Assembly (NCBI RefSeq): GCF_000737575.1
Contig: NZ_CP006270.1
Span: forward strand, 2,235,163-2,299,162
Length of the DNA stretch: 64,000 nucleotides
Origin: Synechococcus sp. KORDI-49
GTDB taxonomy: Bacteria; Cyanobacteriota; Cyanobacteriia; PCC-6307; Cyanobiaceae
Reading direction: 5' to 3'
The translations under genes were made by a program, and so were the position numbers. Shown in pieces: positions 1 through 9,120 of the stretch. Numbering within the stretch: position 1 is the stretch's first letter; every line of letters starts with the position of its first letter. The notes beneath the pieces are model-generated. The model had not been told where the DNA came from and did no database searches. It worked only from the letters and a program-made list of their open reading frames with translations.

Positions 1-180
1 CAACAGGGCCATGACCGGGCCAGGGAGCAGGGCTGGAACGTCACGGACGATGCCTCCCTTTACGAACGCCTCGGCTGGCCTGTGCAGGTGCTGGATGCGG
101 GCCCCTCGAACATCAAGGTGACGACGCCCTTCGACCTGACGGTGGCCGAGGCAGTGCTCCAGCTCAGGAGAGCAGGCTGA
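1..180 (+). CDS. ispD: IspD, 2-C-methyl-D-erythritol 4-phosphate cytidylyltransferase (3' part)
   Basis: Only the last 59 codons are in the window; the gene enters from the left edge in frame 1 and stops with TGA at 178-180. IspD couples CTP to methylerythritol phosphate in the cytoplasmic MEP isoprenoid pathway, which feeds carotenoid, phytol and quinone synthesis. The conserved C-terminal block [19 protein letters not shown] is clearly readable and is diagnostic of the family. The last 17 bases overlap the 3' end of the convergent LD-carboxypeptidase gene. Confidence 0.9.
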   Translation, partial: QQGHDRAREQGWNVTDDASLYERLGWPVQVLDAGPSNIKVTTPFDLTVAEAVLQLRRAG

Positions 181-1045
181 GCTGACCCGTGTCTCCGTCG
201 AGGCGTGCCTGACGGCCGAGGGGGAGAGCCGCGTTGCCGGGCTGGTGTCCGACCGGCAGATCCATCACCCTGGGGATGTTCAGATCCGCTGTGCGCTCCT
301 CCAGCACCTGACTCACCGTGAAGTTCAGCTGATCAGGGCGATCGTCCTCGCAGTCGCTGAAGCTTCCGAAACCGAGACCCGCCAGTCGATGCAGGGCACC
401 GCAAAGCCGCCAGTGGGTGAGCATGCGATCGATGCGGTAGGGCGCCTCACCCACGTCCTCGAGGATCAGGATCGCTCCATCGAGATCGGGAATCCATGGC
501 GATCCCAGCAGATGGCTGGCCACGGTGAGATTGGCCACCAGCAACGGACCGCTGGCGATTCCTCCTCCGAGCCCTCGTCCCTGCAGATCCTGCAGAGCGT
601 CTCCGAACAGCAGCTGTCGCAGCCGCTGCTGGCTCCACTCCGGTTCCGAGGACAGGGTGGTGAGCAGGGGGCCGTGAATCCCTCCATCGAAACCGGCGGC
701 GAGCCGACCCCACAGCAGTGCCGTGACATCGGAGAACCCCAGCAGCCAGCCTGGTTGCCAGGGGATAGGCCGCTCCAGCAAACGGGCAGCCCCCCATCCA
801 CCCCTGGCACAGGCCAGCAGGCTGACCGGAGTCTCCTGGAGCAGATCATCGAGCCGCTGCTCATCCCGGCCTGCCAGATATCCCCAGTGACGTCCAACAA
901 CGGAGTGAGGTCGGCAGCGCAGCCCCCAGCTCTCCAGCAGGCTCACTCCCTGATGCAGGCGCTCGGCATCCGCGAGGGCAGAACTGGCGGCCACCACTGC
1001 CATGGCATCACCGGGCCGCAGAGGTGCTGCTGTCTGCTCTGCCAT
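164..1045 (-). CDS. LD-carboxypeptidase (peptidase S66 family)
   Basis: A 293-residue S66 serine peptidase. The family cleaves the terminal D-alanine from tetrapeptides in cytoplasmic murein recycling; some relatives confer microcin C7 immunity. The sequence shows the block [12 protein letters not shown], the nucleophile elbow GFSDVT (Ser105), the catalytic Glu in [16 protein letters not shown] (Glu196) and the C-terminal His in [14 protein letters not shown] (His267), so the Ser-Glu-His triad looks complete. Length matches the family. Its ATG overlaps the TGA of the upstream prenyltransferase gene by one base, which suggests translational coupling. The substrate within murein recycling is inferred from the family. 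Confidence 0.88.
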   Translation of the reverse strand: MAEQTAAPLRPGDAMAVVAASSALADAERLHQGVSLLESWGLRCRPHSVVGRHWGYLAGRDEQRLDDLLQETPVSLLACARGGWGAARLLERPIPWQPGWLLGFSDVTALLWGRLAAGFDGGIHGPLLTTLSSEPEWSQQRLRQLLFGDALQDLQGRGLGGGIASGPLLVANLTVASHLLGSPWIPDLDGAILILEDVGEAPYRIDRMLTHWRLCGALHRLAGLGFGSFSDCEDDRPDQLNFTVSQVLEERTADLNIPRVMDLPVGHQPGNAALPLGRQARLDGDTGQLSLLS

Positions 1046-1935
1046 CAGGCGAACGCTCTTCCGAGCATCAGAGCGATGAGCAGGAGTGATCCGAGCTGGA
1101 CCTGGCGACTGAAGTGACGACCGAACACCGCCATGCCTGTCTGGCCCTGCTCAAGCGGCGTGCAACTGGCCTGCATCAGCCAACTGGCGATGGCCCAGAG
1201 CGGCCAGAAGATCCAGCCGATGCCGCTCGCCGCGGCGGCGATGGCCAGCAGGATGCAGGTGACCCCGTAACAGACACGAACCGCAGGCACCGCCGAGCCA
1301 CCCAGGGTGAGAGCGCTGCTGCGCAGGCCAAGCCTGGCGTCGTCCCGTCGGTCCGCCATCGCATAGACGGTGTCGAAGCCGAAGGTCCAGAGCATGGTGG
1401 CGAGCCAGCACCCGAGCAGGGGGGCATCCGCGGTCAGCTCCGCTTCAGCCGCAGCCCAGGGAATCAGAACGGCGAAGCCCCAGCAGAGCGCGAGGACGGC
1501 CTGAGGGAAGGGGAACCAGCGCTTGGCTGAGGGGTAGAGAAGGATCGGTGGCAATGCCGCAACAGCAAGGGCAAGACAGAGCAGCAGGCTCGCCTGCGGC
1601 AGGCTGAGCACCACCAGAAGGCTGAGGATCAGCATGCCGATCAACAGTGCGGCAGCAGTGCTGACCCTCATGGCTCCACGGGCCAGCGGGCGGCTGCTGG
1701 TCCGCTCCACCTCGCCGTCGAACCGGCGGTCCCAGAGATCGTTGGCGATGCACCCGGCTCCGCTCACCGCCAGGCCGCCGACCACGATGCGCAGAACCAG
1801 AGATGCCGATGGCGGTGCAGACGGCATCAGCCAGAGGGCCCAGCCCGCCGGCACCAGCAGAATCAGTCTCCCTGTGGGCTTGTTCCAGCGCAGAAGCTGA
1901 AGCCAGGGCAACGTGCTGGGAGGGTGACTGATCAC
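1045..1935 (-). CDS. ubiA: UbiA-family 4-hydroxybenzoate polyprenyltransferase
   Basis: A 296-residue polytopic membrane prenyltransferase. It carries both Asp-rich motifs of the UbiA family: NDLWDRRFD (residues 65-73) and DTVYAMADRRDD (188-199), which bind Mg-prenyl diphosphate. In cyanobacteria the homologue attaches solanesyl diphosphate to 4-hydroxybenzoate in plastoquinone synthesis; that role is inferred from the family. About eight hydrophobic segments are visible. It is the first gene of a two-gene unit with the downstream LD-carboxypeptidase and is divergent from ppx with a gap of about 50 bases. Chlorophyll or tocopherol prenyltransferases also belong to the superfamily, but the N-terminal RWNKPTGRLILLVPAGWAL favours the 4-hydroxybenzoate branch. 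Confidence 0.9.
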   Translation of the reverse strand: MISHPPSTLPWLQLLRWNKPTGRLILLVPAGWALWLMPSAPPSASLVLRIVVGGLAVSGAGCIANDLWDRRFDGEVERTSSRPLARGAMRVSTAAALLIGMLILSLLVVLSLPQASLLLCLALAVAALPPILLYPSAKRWFPFPQAVLALCWGFAVLIPWAAAEAELTADAPLLGCWLATMLWTFGFDTVYAMADRRDDARLGLRSSALTLGGSAVPAVRVCYGVTCILLAIAAAASGIGWIFWPLWAIASWLMQASCTPLEQGQTGMAVFGRHFSRQVQLGSLLLIALMLGRAFA

Positions 1936-1987
1936 AGGGTCACAGATTTACAAAACCCTAGTCAGGGTCTGTCTGCATCAGCCATGG

Positions 1988-3682
1988 GTGGCAGAGTGGT
2001 TCGACTTCGGGTCGGGGCTGCCGATGCTGGGTGCTGAGTCCACTCCGTCTGCGTCGACCGCCTCTTCGTCCACCCAGCAGCTGGGGGCCAGCAGCGCGGA
2101 GGGCCTGTCCGGTCAGCGGCGGAGAATCGCCGCCATCGATATCGGCACCAATTCCACCCATCTGCTGGTGGCATCGGTGGACACGACCCTGCGGACGTTC
2201 AGCATCGTTCAGGCTGAGAAATCCACCACTCGGCTGGGGGAGCGGGATCCGGAAAGCGGCGAACTGACCGCTGAGGCGATGCAGCGCGGTGTTGAGACCC
2301 TGCGTCGTTTCCGAGACCTGGCGGCCAGCCATGCGGTGGAGCAAGTGGTCACTGCTGCTACCAGTGCAGTCCGGGAAGCTCCCAACGGCAGGGATTTCCT
2401 GCAGCGCATCCAGGACGTTCTCGGCCTCGAGGTGGATCTGGTGAGCGGGCCGGAGGAGGCGCGCCTGATCTATCTGGGCGTGCTCTCAGGCATGTCGTTC
2501 GGCGATCGTCCGCATCTGCTGCTCGACATCGGCGGCGGCTCCACCGAACTGATCCTCGCGGATGGACGTGATGCCCGCGCGCTCACCAGCACCCGGGTGG
2601 GGGCCGTCCGATTGCAGCGGGATTTCGTCAAGGACGATCCGATTCCACCCCAGCGCCGCGCGTTCCTCCAGGCGTTCATTCAGGGATCCCTCGAGCCGGC
2701 GGTGGACAAGGTGCACCGCCGGATCAAACCGGGCGAGATTCCTGTGCTGGTCGCCACCAGCGGCACGGCCATGGCGATCGGTGCGCTGGCTGCCAGTGAG
2801 GACGATCGACCGCCTCTGAAGCTGCACGGGTACCGGGTGTCCCGTCAGCGCCTCGATCGTGTTGTCGAGAAGCTGGTGGCGATGACGCCTGAACAGCGCA
2901 GGGAGCTCTCCCCGATCAACGATCGCCGCGCCGAGATCATCGTTCCTGGCGCGCTGATCCTGCAGACCACCATGCAGATGCTCGGGGTGGACGAGCTCGC
3001 GCTGAGCGAGCGGGCCCTCCGTGAAGGATTGATCGTCGACTGGATGCTGCGTCACGGTCTGCTCGAGGACCGTTTCAGCTTCCAGAGCAGCATCCGTCAA
3101 CGCACGGTGATCCATCAGGTGCAGCGCTTCGCCGTGAATCAGCGCCGCGCTGAGCGCGTCGCTCTTCATGCCCTCAGCCTCTACGACAACACCCATGGCG
3201 TGATGCACCATGACGATGGTCAGGGACGCGAGCTGCTCTGGGCAGCCGCGATGCTGCATTCCTGTGGGCAGCACATCAACCTCAGTGCTTATCACAAGCA
3301 CTCCTGGTACCTGATCCGCCACGGTGAACTGCTGGGTTACTCCGAAGCGGAACACCTGATGGTGGCGGCGATCGCCCGGTATCACCGCCGCAGCCTTCCC
3401 AAGAAGCGTCATGAGTCCTGGCAGGCCATCACCACCCGGGAGCATCGCCGGCTGGTCTCGGAGATGGCACTGCTGCTGCGACTCGCCGCAGCACTGGACC
3501 GACGTCCGGAACCCGTCGTGGCATCGCTGCGCGTTTCAGCTGCTCCGGGAGAACTTCAGCTTGAGCTGATTCCCGAGCGCCTGAACCAGAATCTCAGTCT
3601 CGAGCAGTGGAGCCTCGAAAGCTGTGCTGATGTGGTGTGGGAAGCGTCGGGGATGAAGCTGATGATCAGAGTTCAGGGCTGA
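1988..3682 (+). CDS. ppx: Ppx/GppA exopolyphosphatase with C-terminal HD-like domain
   Basis: A 564-residue Ppx/GppA phosphatase that hydrolyses inorganic polyphosphate and/or pppGpp in the cytoplasm. The N-terminal ASKHA fold shows the phosphate-1 motif AAIDIGTNSTHLLVA near residue 50 and the phosphate-2 motif LLLDIGGGSTELIL near residue 180. The C-terminal half, with HDDGQGRELLWAAAMLHSCGQHI and IARYHRR, matches the HD-type helical domain of long Ppx proteins. The start at 1988 is GTG; an in-frame ATG at 2024 is a possible alternative because the first ~45 residues are low-complexity Ser/Thr/Ala. The 3' end overlaps the next convergent gene by 17 bases. Confidence 0.9.
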   Translation: MAEWFDFGSGLPMLGAESTPSASTASSSTQQLGASSAEGLSGQRRRIAAIDIGTNSTHLLVASVDTTLRTFSIVQAEKSTTRLGERDPESGELTAEAMQRGVETLRRFRDLAASHAVEQVVTAATSAVREAPNGRDFLQRIQDVLGLEVDLVSGPEEARLIYLGVLSGMSFGDRPHLLLDIGGGSTELILADGRDARALTSTRVGAVRLQRDFVKDDPIPPQRRAFLQAFIQGSLEPAVDKVHRRIKPGEIPVLVATSGTAMAIGALAASEDDRPPLKLHGYRVSRQRLDRVVEKLVAMTPEQRRELSPINDRRAEIIVPGALILQTTMQMLGVDELALSERALREGLIVDWMLRHGLLEDRFSFQSSIRQRTVIHQVQRFAVNQRRAERVALHALSLYDNTHGVMHHDDGQGRELLWAAAMLHSCGQHINLSAYHKHSWYLIRHGELLGYSEAEHLMVAAIARYHRRSLPKKRHESWQAITTREHRRLVSEMALLLRLAAALDRRPEPVVASLRVSAAPGELQLELIPERLNQNLSLEQWSLESCADVVWEASGMKLMIRVQG

Positions 3683-4445
3683 GGCGATACCAGCGCACAG
3701 CATCGATCGGGCCGAGGGCAGCCGCTTCGCCGCCAGGTCGTTTCACCATCACCAGATCGGGCCTGCCCGCGTAGATCTCCACGCTTTCCGGGTCGTCGAC
3801 CGTGCGGTCGTTCACCAGAGTTCCCTGGAACTCGAGGTTGCCGTTGCGACGCAGCGCGATCCAGCTGGGTTCGCGACTGCTGATCGTGAGAGATGAAGCG
3901 AGTGGTTCCGAAGGGGCTGCGCTGACGGGTTCCGCTTCGGGAACAGACGGCTTCGGTGCGGGAGTGGCCATCGGCTCCTCCGTCATTTCAGCCGGTTTCT
4001 GCACCGGGGGCATGGACGTTCTGGTGCGCAGAAGCATGGCCCCACCACCGCCGGCTGCGATGACCAGGACGATCGGCAGCATGAAGCTCCAGCGCCCCCT
4101 GGCGGGAGAGGCCGCTGTCGAGGCCGGTGCGGTGATGTTGATGGTGGTGCGCGTTGGAGTGCTGCTGATCGTTCCCAGCTGCTCCGCCAGGGCATCCGCG
4201 TCAAGTTTGAGATGACCGGCGATCCGGCGCACCATCGCTTTGATGAAGACCGGTTCCGGGAGTCCCTGCAGGTCTCCGAGCTCCAGGGAACGGAGCTGCT
4301 CCACGCCGAGATGAAGATTGCCTGCCAGTTGTTCCGCGCTCAGTCCCAGCGCCTCCCTGCGCTCCTGGATGGTCCGTCCGACGTCGACGAGGCCACCTGG
4401 GGCAGTGCCCCCGGAATCAGTATCTCTGTGATCACTGACAGCCAC
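3666..4445 (-). CDS. RodZ-like membrane-anchored helix-turn-helix protein
   Basis: A 259-residue protein with the architecture of RodZ, which links MreB filaments to the cell envelope in rods. Residues ~20-85 form an HTH_25-type domain (VGRTIQERREALGLSAEQLA...VEQLRSLELGD). A linker leads to one membrane helix (about 130-150, FMLPIVLVIAAGGGG), then a Pro/Ala/Glu-rich stretch and a C-terminal DUF4115-like beta domain (SLTISSREPSWIALRRNG). No mreB is in the window, so a cell-shape role is only inferred. It converges with ppx, overlapping it by 17 bases, and lies downstream of tRNA-Val on the same strand. Confidence 0.75.
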   Translation of the reverse strand: MAVSDHRDTDSGGTAPGGLVDVGRTIQERREALGLSAEQLAGNLHLGVEQLRSLELGDLQGLPEPVFIKAMVRRIAGHLKLDADALAEQLGTISSTPTRTTINITAPASTAASPARGRWSFMLPIVLVIAAGGGGAMLLRTRTSMPPVQKPAEMTEEPMATPAPKPSVPEAEPVSAAPSEPLASSLTISSREPSWIALRRNGNLEFQGTLVNDRTVDDPESVEIYAGRPDLVMVKRPGGEAAALGPIDAVRWYRLSPEL

Positions 4446-4564
4446 GAAAAAGGCGAATCAGAAGGATTGGATATGAACGTAATGCCTTTTGGATGATTTG
4501 ACTGTCAAAGTGATGATCAGCATCTGATTCCGATCAAATGTTCGGAAGGAAGTGTTCATTCAGA

Positions 4565-4636
<72 letters not shown>

Positions 4637-4649
4637 GCACAACCCGATC

Positions 4650-5441
4650 TTAAACCACAGGGTTCTGTTGGTTCGGGCGGAAGAGATGATCGTGATCCGG
4701 CGAATAGAGCCTCGATCTCCGTGCGCTGCCGCTGAGTGCGGGGCTGACGATGTAAAGGGTCGTTCTGATCAGTGACCGGGCCTGACTGACCTCTGCCATG
4801 GTCGAGAGCGGAACGACGTCGATCCATTCATCCGGCCAGCTGATCCGGTGTCCGATGCAGACGGGGGTGTCGGCTGGATAGTGACGCAGCAGGATCTCCT
4901 GAACCTCGTCAACGTGTCGGGCACTCAGATACAGGCAGAGGCTGGCCCCCAGAGCAGCGAGTCTGTTGAGATCCTCCCGCTCAGGAACCCCTGTTCGGCC
5001 GCCGGCACGTCCCAGAACGATGGTCTGCACCAGTCCTGGGACGGTGAGCTCCTGGCCGAGCCGGGCAGCGGCAGCCTGGTAGGCGCTGAGCCCGGGAACG
5101 ACCTCCACAGGAACCTCCGCATCGGAGAGCGCGGCGATCTGCTCATGAATCGCGCTGTACAGCGACGTGTCCCCATCATGCAGGCGAACCACCTGATGGC
5201 CTTGCCGGTGCCGTTCGATCAGCACAGGGATCACCTCCTCCAGAGTGAGCGTGCTGGTGCGGATCCGCTCGCAGTGCTCCGGCGCCAGGGCAGCAATGGC
5301 CGGGCAGACCAGGGAATCAGTCCAGACCAGAACGTCGGCCCGTTTGAGCCGCTCGGCGGCGCGGAGCGTCAGCAGATCCGGGGCTCCAGGACCTCCTCCG
5401 ATGAAACAGACCGGTGATCTCAGCATCCCTTCATCATCCAT
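4650..5441 (-). CDS. cobM: Precorrin-4 C11-methyltransferase
   Basis: A 263-residue SAM-dependent tetrapyrrole methylase of the cobalamin (pseudocobalamin) pathway. Visible are the N-terminal SAM loop [21 protein letters not shown], the block [15 protein letters not shown], and [24 protein letters not shown], all typical of CobM/CbiF. It transfers a methyl group to C-11 of the corrin ring. The chosen ATG lies inside the end of lgt (8-base overlap); an in-frame ATG at 5426 would remove the overlap. It is the fourth gene of a petC-petA-lgt-cobM run. A second cobalamin gene, cobK, lies 53 kb away. Confidence 0.92.
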   Translation of the reverse strand: MDDEGMLRSPVCFIGGGPGAPDLLTLRAAERLKRADVLVWTDSLVCPAIAALAPEHCERIRTSTLTLEEVIPVLIERHRQGHQVVRLHDGDTSLYSAIHEQIAALSDAEVPVEVVPGLSAYQAAAARLGQELTVPGLVQTIVLGRAGGRTGVPEREDLNRLAALGASLCLYLSARHVDEVQEILLRHYPADTPVCIGHRISWPDEWIDVVPLSTMAEVSQARSLIRTTLYIVSPALSGSARRSRLYSPDHDHLFRPNQQNPVV

Positions 5442-6291
5442 TGGAGCCGGAGGGTCCCGTCTGGGATGGCTCCCGATGGGATGGACCGCGGGAGTACAGC
5501 CAGGCCAGGCCGATGCCTCCGGCCACCATCAGCAGGCCGCTCATCAACTGGGCGATTCGCAGGCCGCCCTCACAGGCCGGTGGCAGGGCTCCGATGCACA
5601 GCGGGTCGATGCGAAGTCCTTCGATCCAGACGCGACCAAGGCTGTATCCCATCAGGTAGACACAACTCAGTGCTCCGGAGGGCAGGCGGATGCTGCCTCG
5701 GCTCCCCAGGCGGAACAACACGATCAGAACGAGGAACAACACCAGGTTCCAGATCGACTCGTAGAGAAAGGTGGGATGGAAGAACTCCGAATCGGCATAG
5801 ACCGCCGGCCGATTCGCAAAGGGAATGAAAAGCTTCCAGGGAAGGTCTGTGGGAACTCCGAAGGCCTCGGAGTTGAAGAAGTTTCCCCATCGGCCGATCG
5901 CCTGGCCGAGGGCGACGGAGGGAACCAGCACATCCAGAACATCCCAGAAGGGCTGACGTCTCCAGCGGCAGAAAAGGATCAGCGTCAGGGTCCCGGCCAA
6001 GAGCGCTCCATGGATGGCGATCCCCCCTTCCCAGATGGCCAGGGCCTTGGTCCACTGGTCGGCGTAGTTGCGCCACTCGAAGGCGACGTAATAGATGCGT
6101 GCTCCGATCACCGACGTGAGCACGAGCAGTGGAAGCAGGTCACTGATCAGCCCGTTTTCGAGCTGCCGGGATCTGGCCAGTTGACTGGAGAGGTTGAGGC
6201 CGATCAGCACCGCTAGAGCGATCAGCAGGCCATACCAGCGGAGGGTGAGGGGCCCCAGCTGGATCAGCTCAGGCCCCGGTGAGGTGAACAT
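5434..6291 (-). CDS. lgt: Prolipoprotein diacylglyceryl transferase
   Basis: A 285-residue polytopic membrane enzyme that attaches diacylglycerol from phosphatidylglycerol to the lipobox cysteine of prolipoproteins. The Lgt signature [13 protein letters not shown] is intact, together with the N-terminal [13 protein letters not shown] and the block [13 protein letters not shown]. About seven hydrophobic helices are present. It starts 4 bases after petA on the same strand, so it is very likely co-transcribed with petC-petA. Possible substrates encoded in this window include the lipobox proteins FutA, Psb27 and perhaps PhoX. Confidence 0.95.
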   Translation of the reverse strand: MFTSPGPELIQLGPLTLRWYGLLIALAVLIGLNLSSQLARSRQLENGLISDLLPLLVLTSVIGARIYYVAFEWRNYADQWTKALAIWEGGIAIHGALLAGTLTLILFCRWRRQPFWDVLDVLVPSVALGQAIGRWGNFFNSEAFGVPTDLPWKLFIPFANRPAVYADSEFFHPTFLYESIWNLVLFLVLIVLFRLGSRGSIRLPSGALSCVYLMGYSLGRVWIEGLRIDPLCIGALPPACEGGLRIAQLMSGLLMVAGGIGLAWLYSRGPSHREPSQTGPSGSNG

Positions 6292-6295
6292 CGCC

Positions 6296-7228
6296 TCAGA
6301 TGCCTTCAGCAGCCTGAACCTTCTCGATCTGACGCTTCTTCAGCACCAGCATGATCTGAGCCAGAGCGACCGCGGCGAAGAAGGCCAGCAGACCGTAGAT
6401 CCGGACAGGGTTCTGAAGAACCACCTCGGCATCCACCTGGCCGAAGCCGCCGACGTTGGGATCATCGGTGAGTGCTGCTCCGGCCTCAATGCTGTCGCCG
6501 ACATTCACCAGCAGTGCGGGACCGACGGGAACGGTCTCAGCAACCGAGGCGCCATCGGCACCGGTGATGGTCACCACACTGGAACCGTTGTCGCCGGCCT
6601 CGATGCCGGCGACGGTGCCTGTTGCTGGAGCGGTGTAGACGGCGTTGTTGCTCTTCTCACCGGTGGGATAAACCTGGCCGCGGCCGCGGTTGCCACCCAC
6701 GTGAATCTGGTACTTACCGAAGTGGATGCTGCTGTCGGTGGCGGGATCGGGGGAGAGCACCGGGAAAACGATCTCCTGATGCTGATCACCCGGAATGGGC
6801 CCCACCAGAAGAATGTTGGGTTGGTCGTCGCTGTACTGGCTGAAGTAGACGCCTTCGGTCTCCTCGCGGATCTCGTCGGTCCAGCGGTCCTGAGGGGCGA
6901 GAGTGAAGCCGTCGGGCAGCATCACCACGGCACCGACCTGGAGCGGAACCTGGCTGCCGTCTGCTCCGATCTCCTGGATGCCTTCCTCATAGGGAATTTT
7001 GACGCTGGCCTTGAACACGCTGTCGGGGAGCACCGACTGGGGAACTTCCGCCTGGGTCAGCTTCTGAGCGAGGTGGCAGTTGGCGCAAACAATCTTGCCG
7101 GTGGCTTCACGGGGACTGTCGTAGTTCTGTTGAGCCCAGAAGGGATAGGCCCAGCTGGCGGCCGGTGCGATCAGAAGAGCCAGGCCGAGAACCAGCGATC
7201 CGATCAGGAGGGAGAGGTGGCGACGCAT
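6296..7228 (-). CDS. petA: Cytochrome f (PetA)
   Basis: A 310-residue c-type cytochrome of the thylakoid cytochrome b6f complex, passing electrons from the Rieske centre to plastocyanin or cytochrome c6. The signal peptide [10 protein letters not shown]...APAASWA is followed by mature [28 protein letters not shown], with the axial-ligand N-terminal Tyr and the CxxCH haem site. A C-terminal membrane anchor ([21 protein letters not shown]) follows. The frame stays open for 69 more codons upstream, but the ATG at 7228 gives the canonical signal peptide. It lies 41 bases after petC. Confidence 0.98.
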   Translation of the reverse strand: MRRHLSLLIGSLVLGLALLIAPAASWAYPFWAQQNYDSPREATGKIVCANCHLAQKLTQAEVPQSVLPDSVFKASVKIPYEEGIQEIGADGSQVPLQVGAVVMLPDGFTLAPQDRWTDEIREETEGVYFSQYSDDQPNILLVGPIPGDQHQEIVFPVLSPDPATDSSIHFGKYQIHVGGNRGRGQVYPTGEKSNNAVYTAPATGTVAGIEAGDNGSSVVTITGADGASVAETVPVGPALLVNVGDSIEAGAALTDDPNVGGFGQVDAEVVLQNPVRIYGLLAFFAAVALAQIMLVLKKRQIEKVQAAEGI

Positions 7229-7269
7229 GGAACGGTGTGGGAGGGGGTTCGGGCGAAGGGGGAGGAAGG

Positions 7270-7806
7270 TCAGGCCCACCAGGGCTTGTCGCCCGTGCGG
7301 AAGTCGGTCTCGGTCCACTGGCTGACAAAGACGTTGTCGTTCTCGACGCTGACATTCGCCAGGGCGAGGGACAGGGGGGCTGGGCCGCGGACCACCTTTC
7401 CGGTGGCGTCGTACTGACTGCCGTGGCAGGGGCACATGAACTTGTTCGCGCCACTGTTCCAGGGCACCACGCAGCCCAGATGGGTGCAGATCGCATTGAT
7501 GCCGTAGCTGCCGATGGCGTCTTCACCCTCCACGATCAGATAGGTGGGGTCTCCCTTGAGGCCCTGAACGAGGCTGCGGTCTCCCTCGGGGTGAGACGCC
7601 AGCCAGCCGCTGGCGCTGACGTCGTTCCCGAGTTCATCCTTGGCACTCGTGCCACCGCCGCTGCCGGCGGCTTTGGGCGGGATGAAGTAGTTGGCCACGG
7701 GGTACAGAGCCCCGAGAGCGACGCCTGTGACGGATCCAAAGGTCAGCAGATTCATGAACTGCCGACGACCCATTCCGGGCACATCGCTCGAGGAAAGTTG
7801 GGTCAT
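7270..7806 (-). CDS. petC: Rieske iron-sulfur protein of cytochrome b6f (PetC)
   Basis: A 178-residue protein with an N-terminal Tat-like membrane anchor ([25 protein letters not shown]) and a Rieske [2Fe-2S] domain. The cluster ligands lie in [11 protein letters not shown] and CPCHGSQYD. It transfers electrons from plastoquinol to cytochrome f in the thylakoid. It is the first gene of the petC-petA-lgt-cobM run. The 47 bases upstream contain a plausible -10 hexamer CATAAT on the minus strand, about 30 bases before the ATG, which is divergent from the DUF3067 gene. Confidence 0.97.
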   Translation of the reverse strand: MTQLSSSDVPGMGRRQFMNLLTFGSVTGVALGALYPVANYFIPPKAAGSGGGTSAKDELGNDVSASGWLASHPEGDRSLVQGLKGDPTYLIVEGEDAIGSYGINAICTHLGCVVPWNSGANKFMCPCHGSQYDATGKVVRGPAPLSLALANVSVENDNVFVSQWTETDFRTGDKPWWA

Positions 7807-7910
7807 GGCGGACGTTCATCCAGCACGGAATGGCGATCATTATGGACGCTTAAGTGCCTGTCACGCTTTGCAACGACTGGCCTTTGCCCCGCCCCGGCGA
7901 CACCCGATCT

Positions 7911-8270
7911 GTGCTTGTGAATCCGTTCGAATCAGCCGACAGTCCCCTCGGGGTGGAGGAGCTGATCAGCTGTCTCCGCCAGCGCTGGAAAGCGACTTAC
8001 GACCTTCAGCTGGTGGTGCGCAGGCAGCGTCTCTACCTGCAGGTGATGTGGGCCTATCTGGAGCAGCAGTCCTTTCCGATGGACGAATCCGCCTATCGGG
8101 AGCACATCGCCGAAGTTCTAGATGTTGTGAATCGTCTTGGTCTGGCCACGGAAGTGCGCCGATGGCTGTGGGATACCCGTGACAAACCTCGTCTCGGCAA
8201 GGCCCTCAGCCTGCATCTGGAGGTGGAGGGACCCGAGGCCCGCAATCTGCTCAGGGAGTTTCTGGTCTGA
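7911..8270 (+). CDS. DUF3067 family protein
   Basis: A protein of about 119 residues of the cyanobacteria/plastid DUF3067 family, recognised from LISCLRQRWKATYDLQLVV, LYLQVMWAYLEQQSFPMDE and KPRLGKALSLHLE. No molecular function is established that I can cite. The frame is open from a GTG at 7854, but homology appears to begin near VNPFESADSPLGVEEL, so the GTG at 7911 (or 7917) is the likelier start. It has no signal peptide or membrane helix. It is divergent from petC and its end overlaps the convergent tatC by 20 bases. Confidence 0.82.
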   Translation: MLVNPFESADSPLGVEELISCLRQRWKATYDLQLVVRRQRLYLQVMWAYLEQQSFPMDESAYREHIAEVLDVVNRLGLATEVRRWLWDTRDKPRLGKALSLHLEVEGPEARNLLREFLV

Positions 8271-9120
8271 GGGATTCCGCCAGGGCCACGAGGGCGACTC
8301 CCACCAGAAACAGTGCGGTGATGGCGCCGGCCAGCAACAGCATCGTGATGGGATCCGTGGAGGGAGTGAGCACGGCTCCTGCCAGCGCTGCGCTGAGCAC
8401 CACCCATCGCCAGGCCCCGAGCATCGCTCGCCAGCGCACGAGCCCGAGCACACCGAGAAGCAGCTGCAGCACGGGCAGCTGAAAGGCCAGACCCGTGGCC
8501 AGCATCAGCAGCAGCACGAAGTCGAGATAGCGCTCGATCGACCAGAGCGGTTCGACCACATCGGCGCCGTAACTCACCAGGAAGCGCAGCGCCGCCGGCA
8601 CGAGGGCCCACCAGGCGAAGGCAAGGCCTGCGACGAACAACACCGCCGAGCCTGCCACCGCGGGAGCGATCAGCCGCTGCTCACGTCGGGTCAGGCCCGG
8701 CAGCACGAAGGCAAGGCCCTGATACAGCACGTAGGGAAGGGCCAGGGTCAGGCCGGCGTAGCCCGCCACCTTGAGGGAGACGAACAGGAACTCGCCCGGG
8801 GCGAGTTGCAGGAAGTGAATGCCGCTGGCCGGTGCCTCCAGCATGCGCACGAGCGGTTTCACCGCCACCAGGCAGAGAGCGGCTCCCACGACAACGGCCA
8901 GAAGACTGCGCAGAACCCGCTGACGCAGCTCTTCGAGGTGGTCCACCAGCGGCATTTCCACCTCGTCCGGCAGATCGCCGGCGTTGGCCCCCCCACCAAT
9001 CCGGATCGGTGGAGGAGGTTTCAGGAGTGGACCGTCGGGACTCTCGGGCAAGGATGGGGGGCGGGAAAAGGTCTGAACATCAGACGCTTGTTGAAGCAAG
9101 GCTAGAAGCCGCGCTGTCAT
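8251..9120 (-). CDS. tatC: TatC, Sec-independent protein translocase subunit
   Basis: The multispanning core of the twin-arginine translocase, exporting folded proteins across the cytoplasmic and thylakoid membranes. The family core begins at EMPLVDHLEELRQRVLRSL and shows six membrane segments and the block LTPSTDPITMLLLAG. With the ATG at 9120 it has 289 residues with a Pro-rich N-terminal extension of about 55; an ATG at 8955 would give only the core. The chosen start overlaps the end of rqcH by 41 bases. Likely clients in this window are PetC (Rieske) and PhoX. Confidence 0.93.
   Translation of the reverse strand: MTARLLALLQQASDVQTFSRPPSLPESPDGPLLKPPPPIRIGGGANAGDLPDEVEMPLVDHLEELRQRVLRSLLAVVVGAALCLVAVKPLVRMLEAPASGIHFLQLAPGEFLFVSLKVAGYAGLTLALPYVLYQGLAFVLPGLTRREQRLIAPAVAGSAVLFVAGLAFAWWALVPAALRFLVSYGADVVEPLWSIERYLDFVLLLMLATGLAFQLPVLQLLLGVLGLVRWRAMLGAWRWVVLSAALAGAVLTPSTDPITMLLLAGAITALFLVGVALVALAESLRPETP

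Noticed and set aside
245-1117. Long plus-strand frame over the LD-carboxypeptidase gene
   Set aside because: It is antisense to a gene with complete catalytic motifs and has the composition of a shadow frame in GC-rich DNA.
4640-5450. Cobalamin riboswitch near cobM or cobK
   Set aside because: cobM and cobK have almost no upstream untranslated sequence and no conserved B12-box was seen.
5245-7417. Long plus-strand frames over cobM, lgt and petA
   Set aside because: All lie opposite well-supported genes and show no recognisable domains; low-complexity Gly/Gln/His content is typical of shadow frames.
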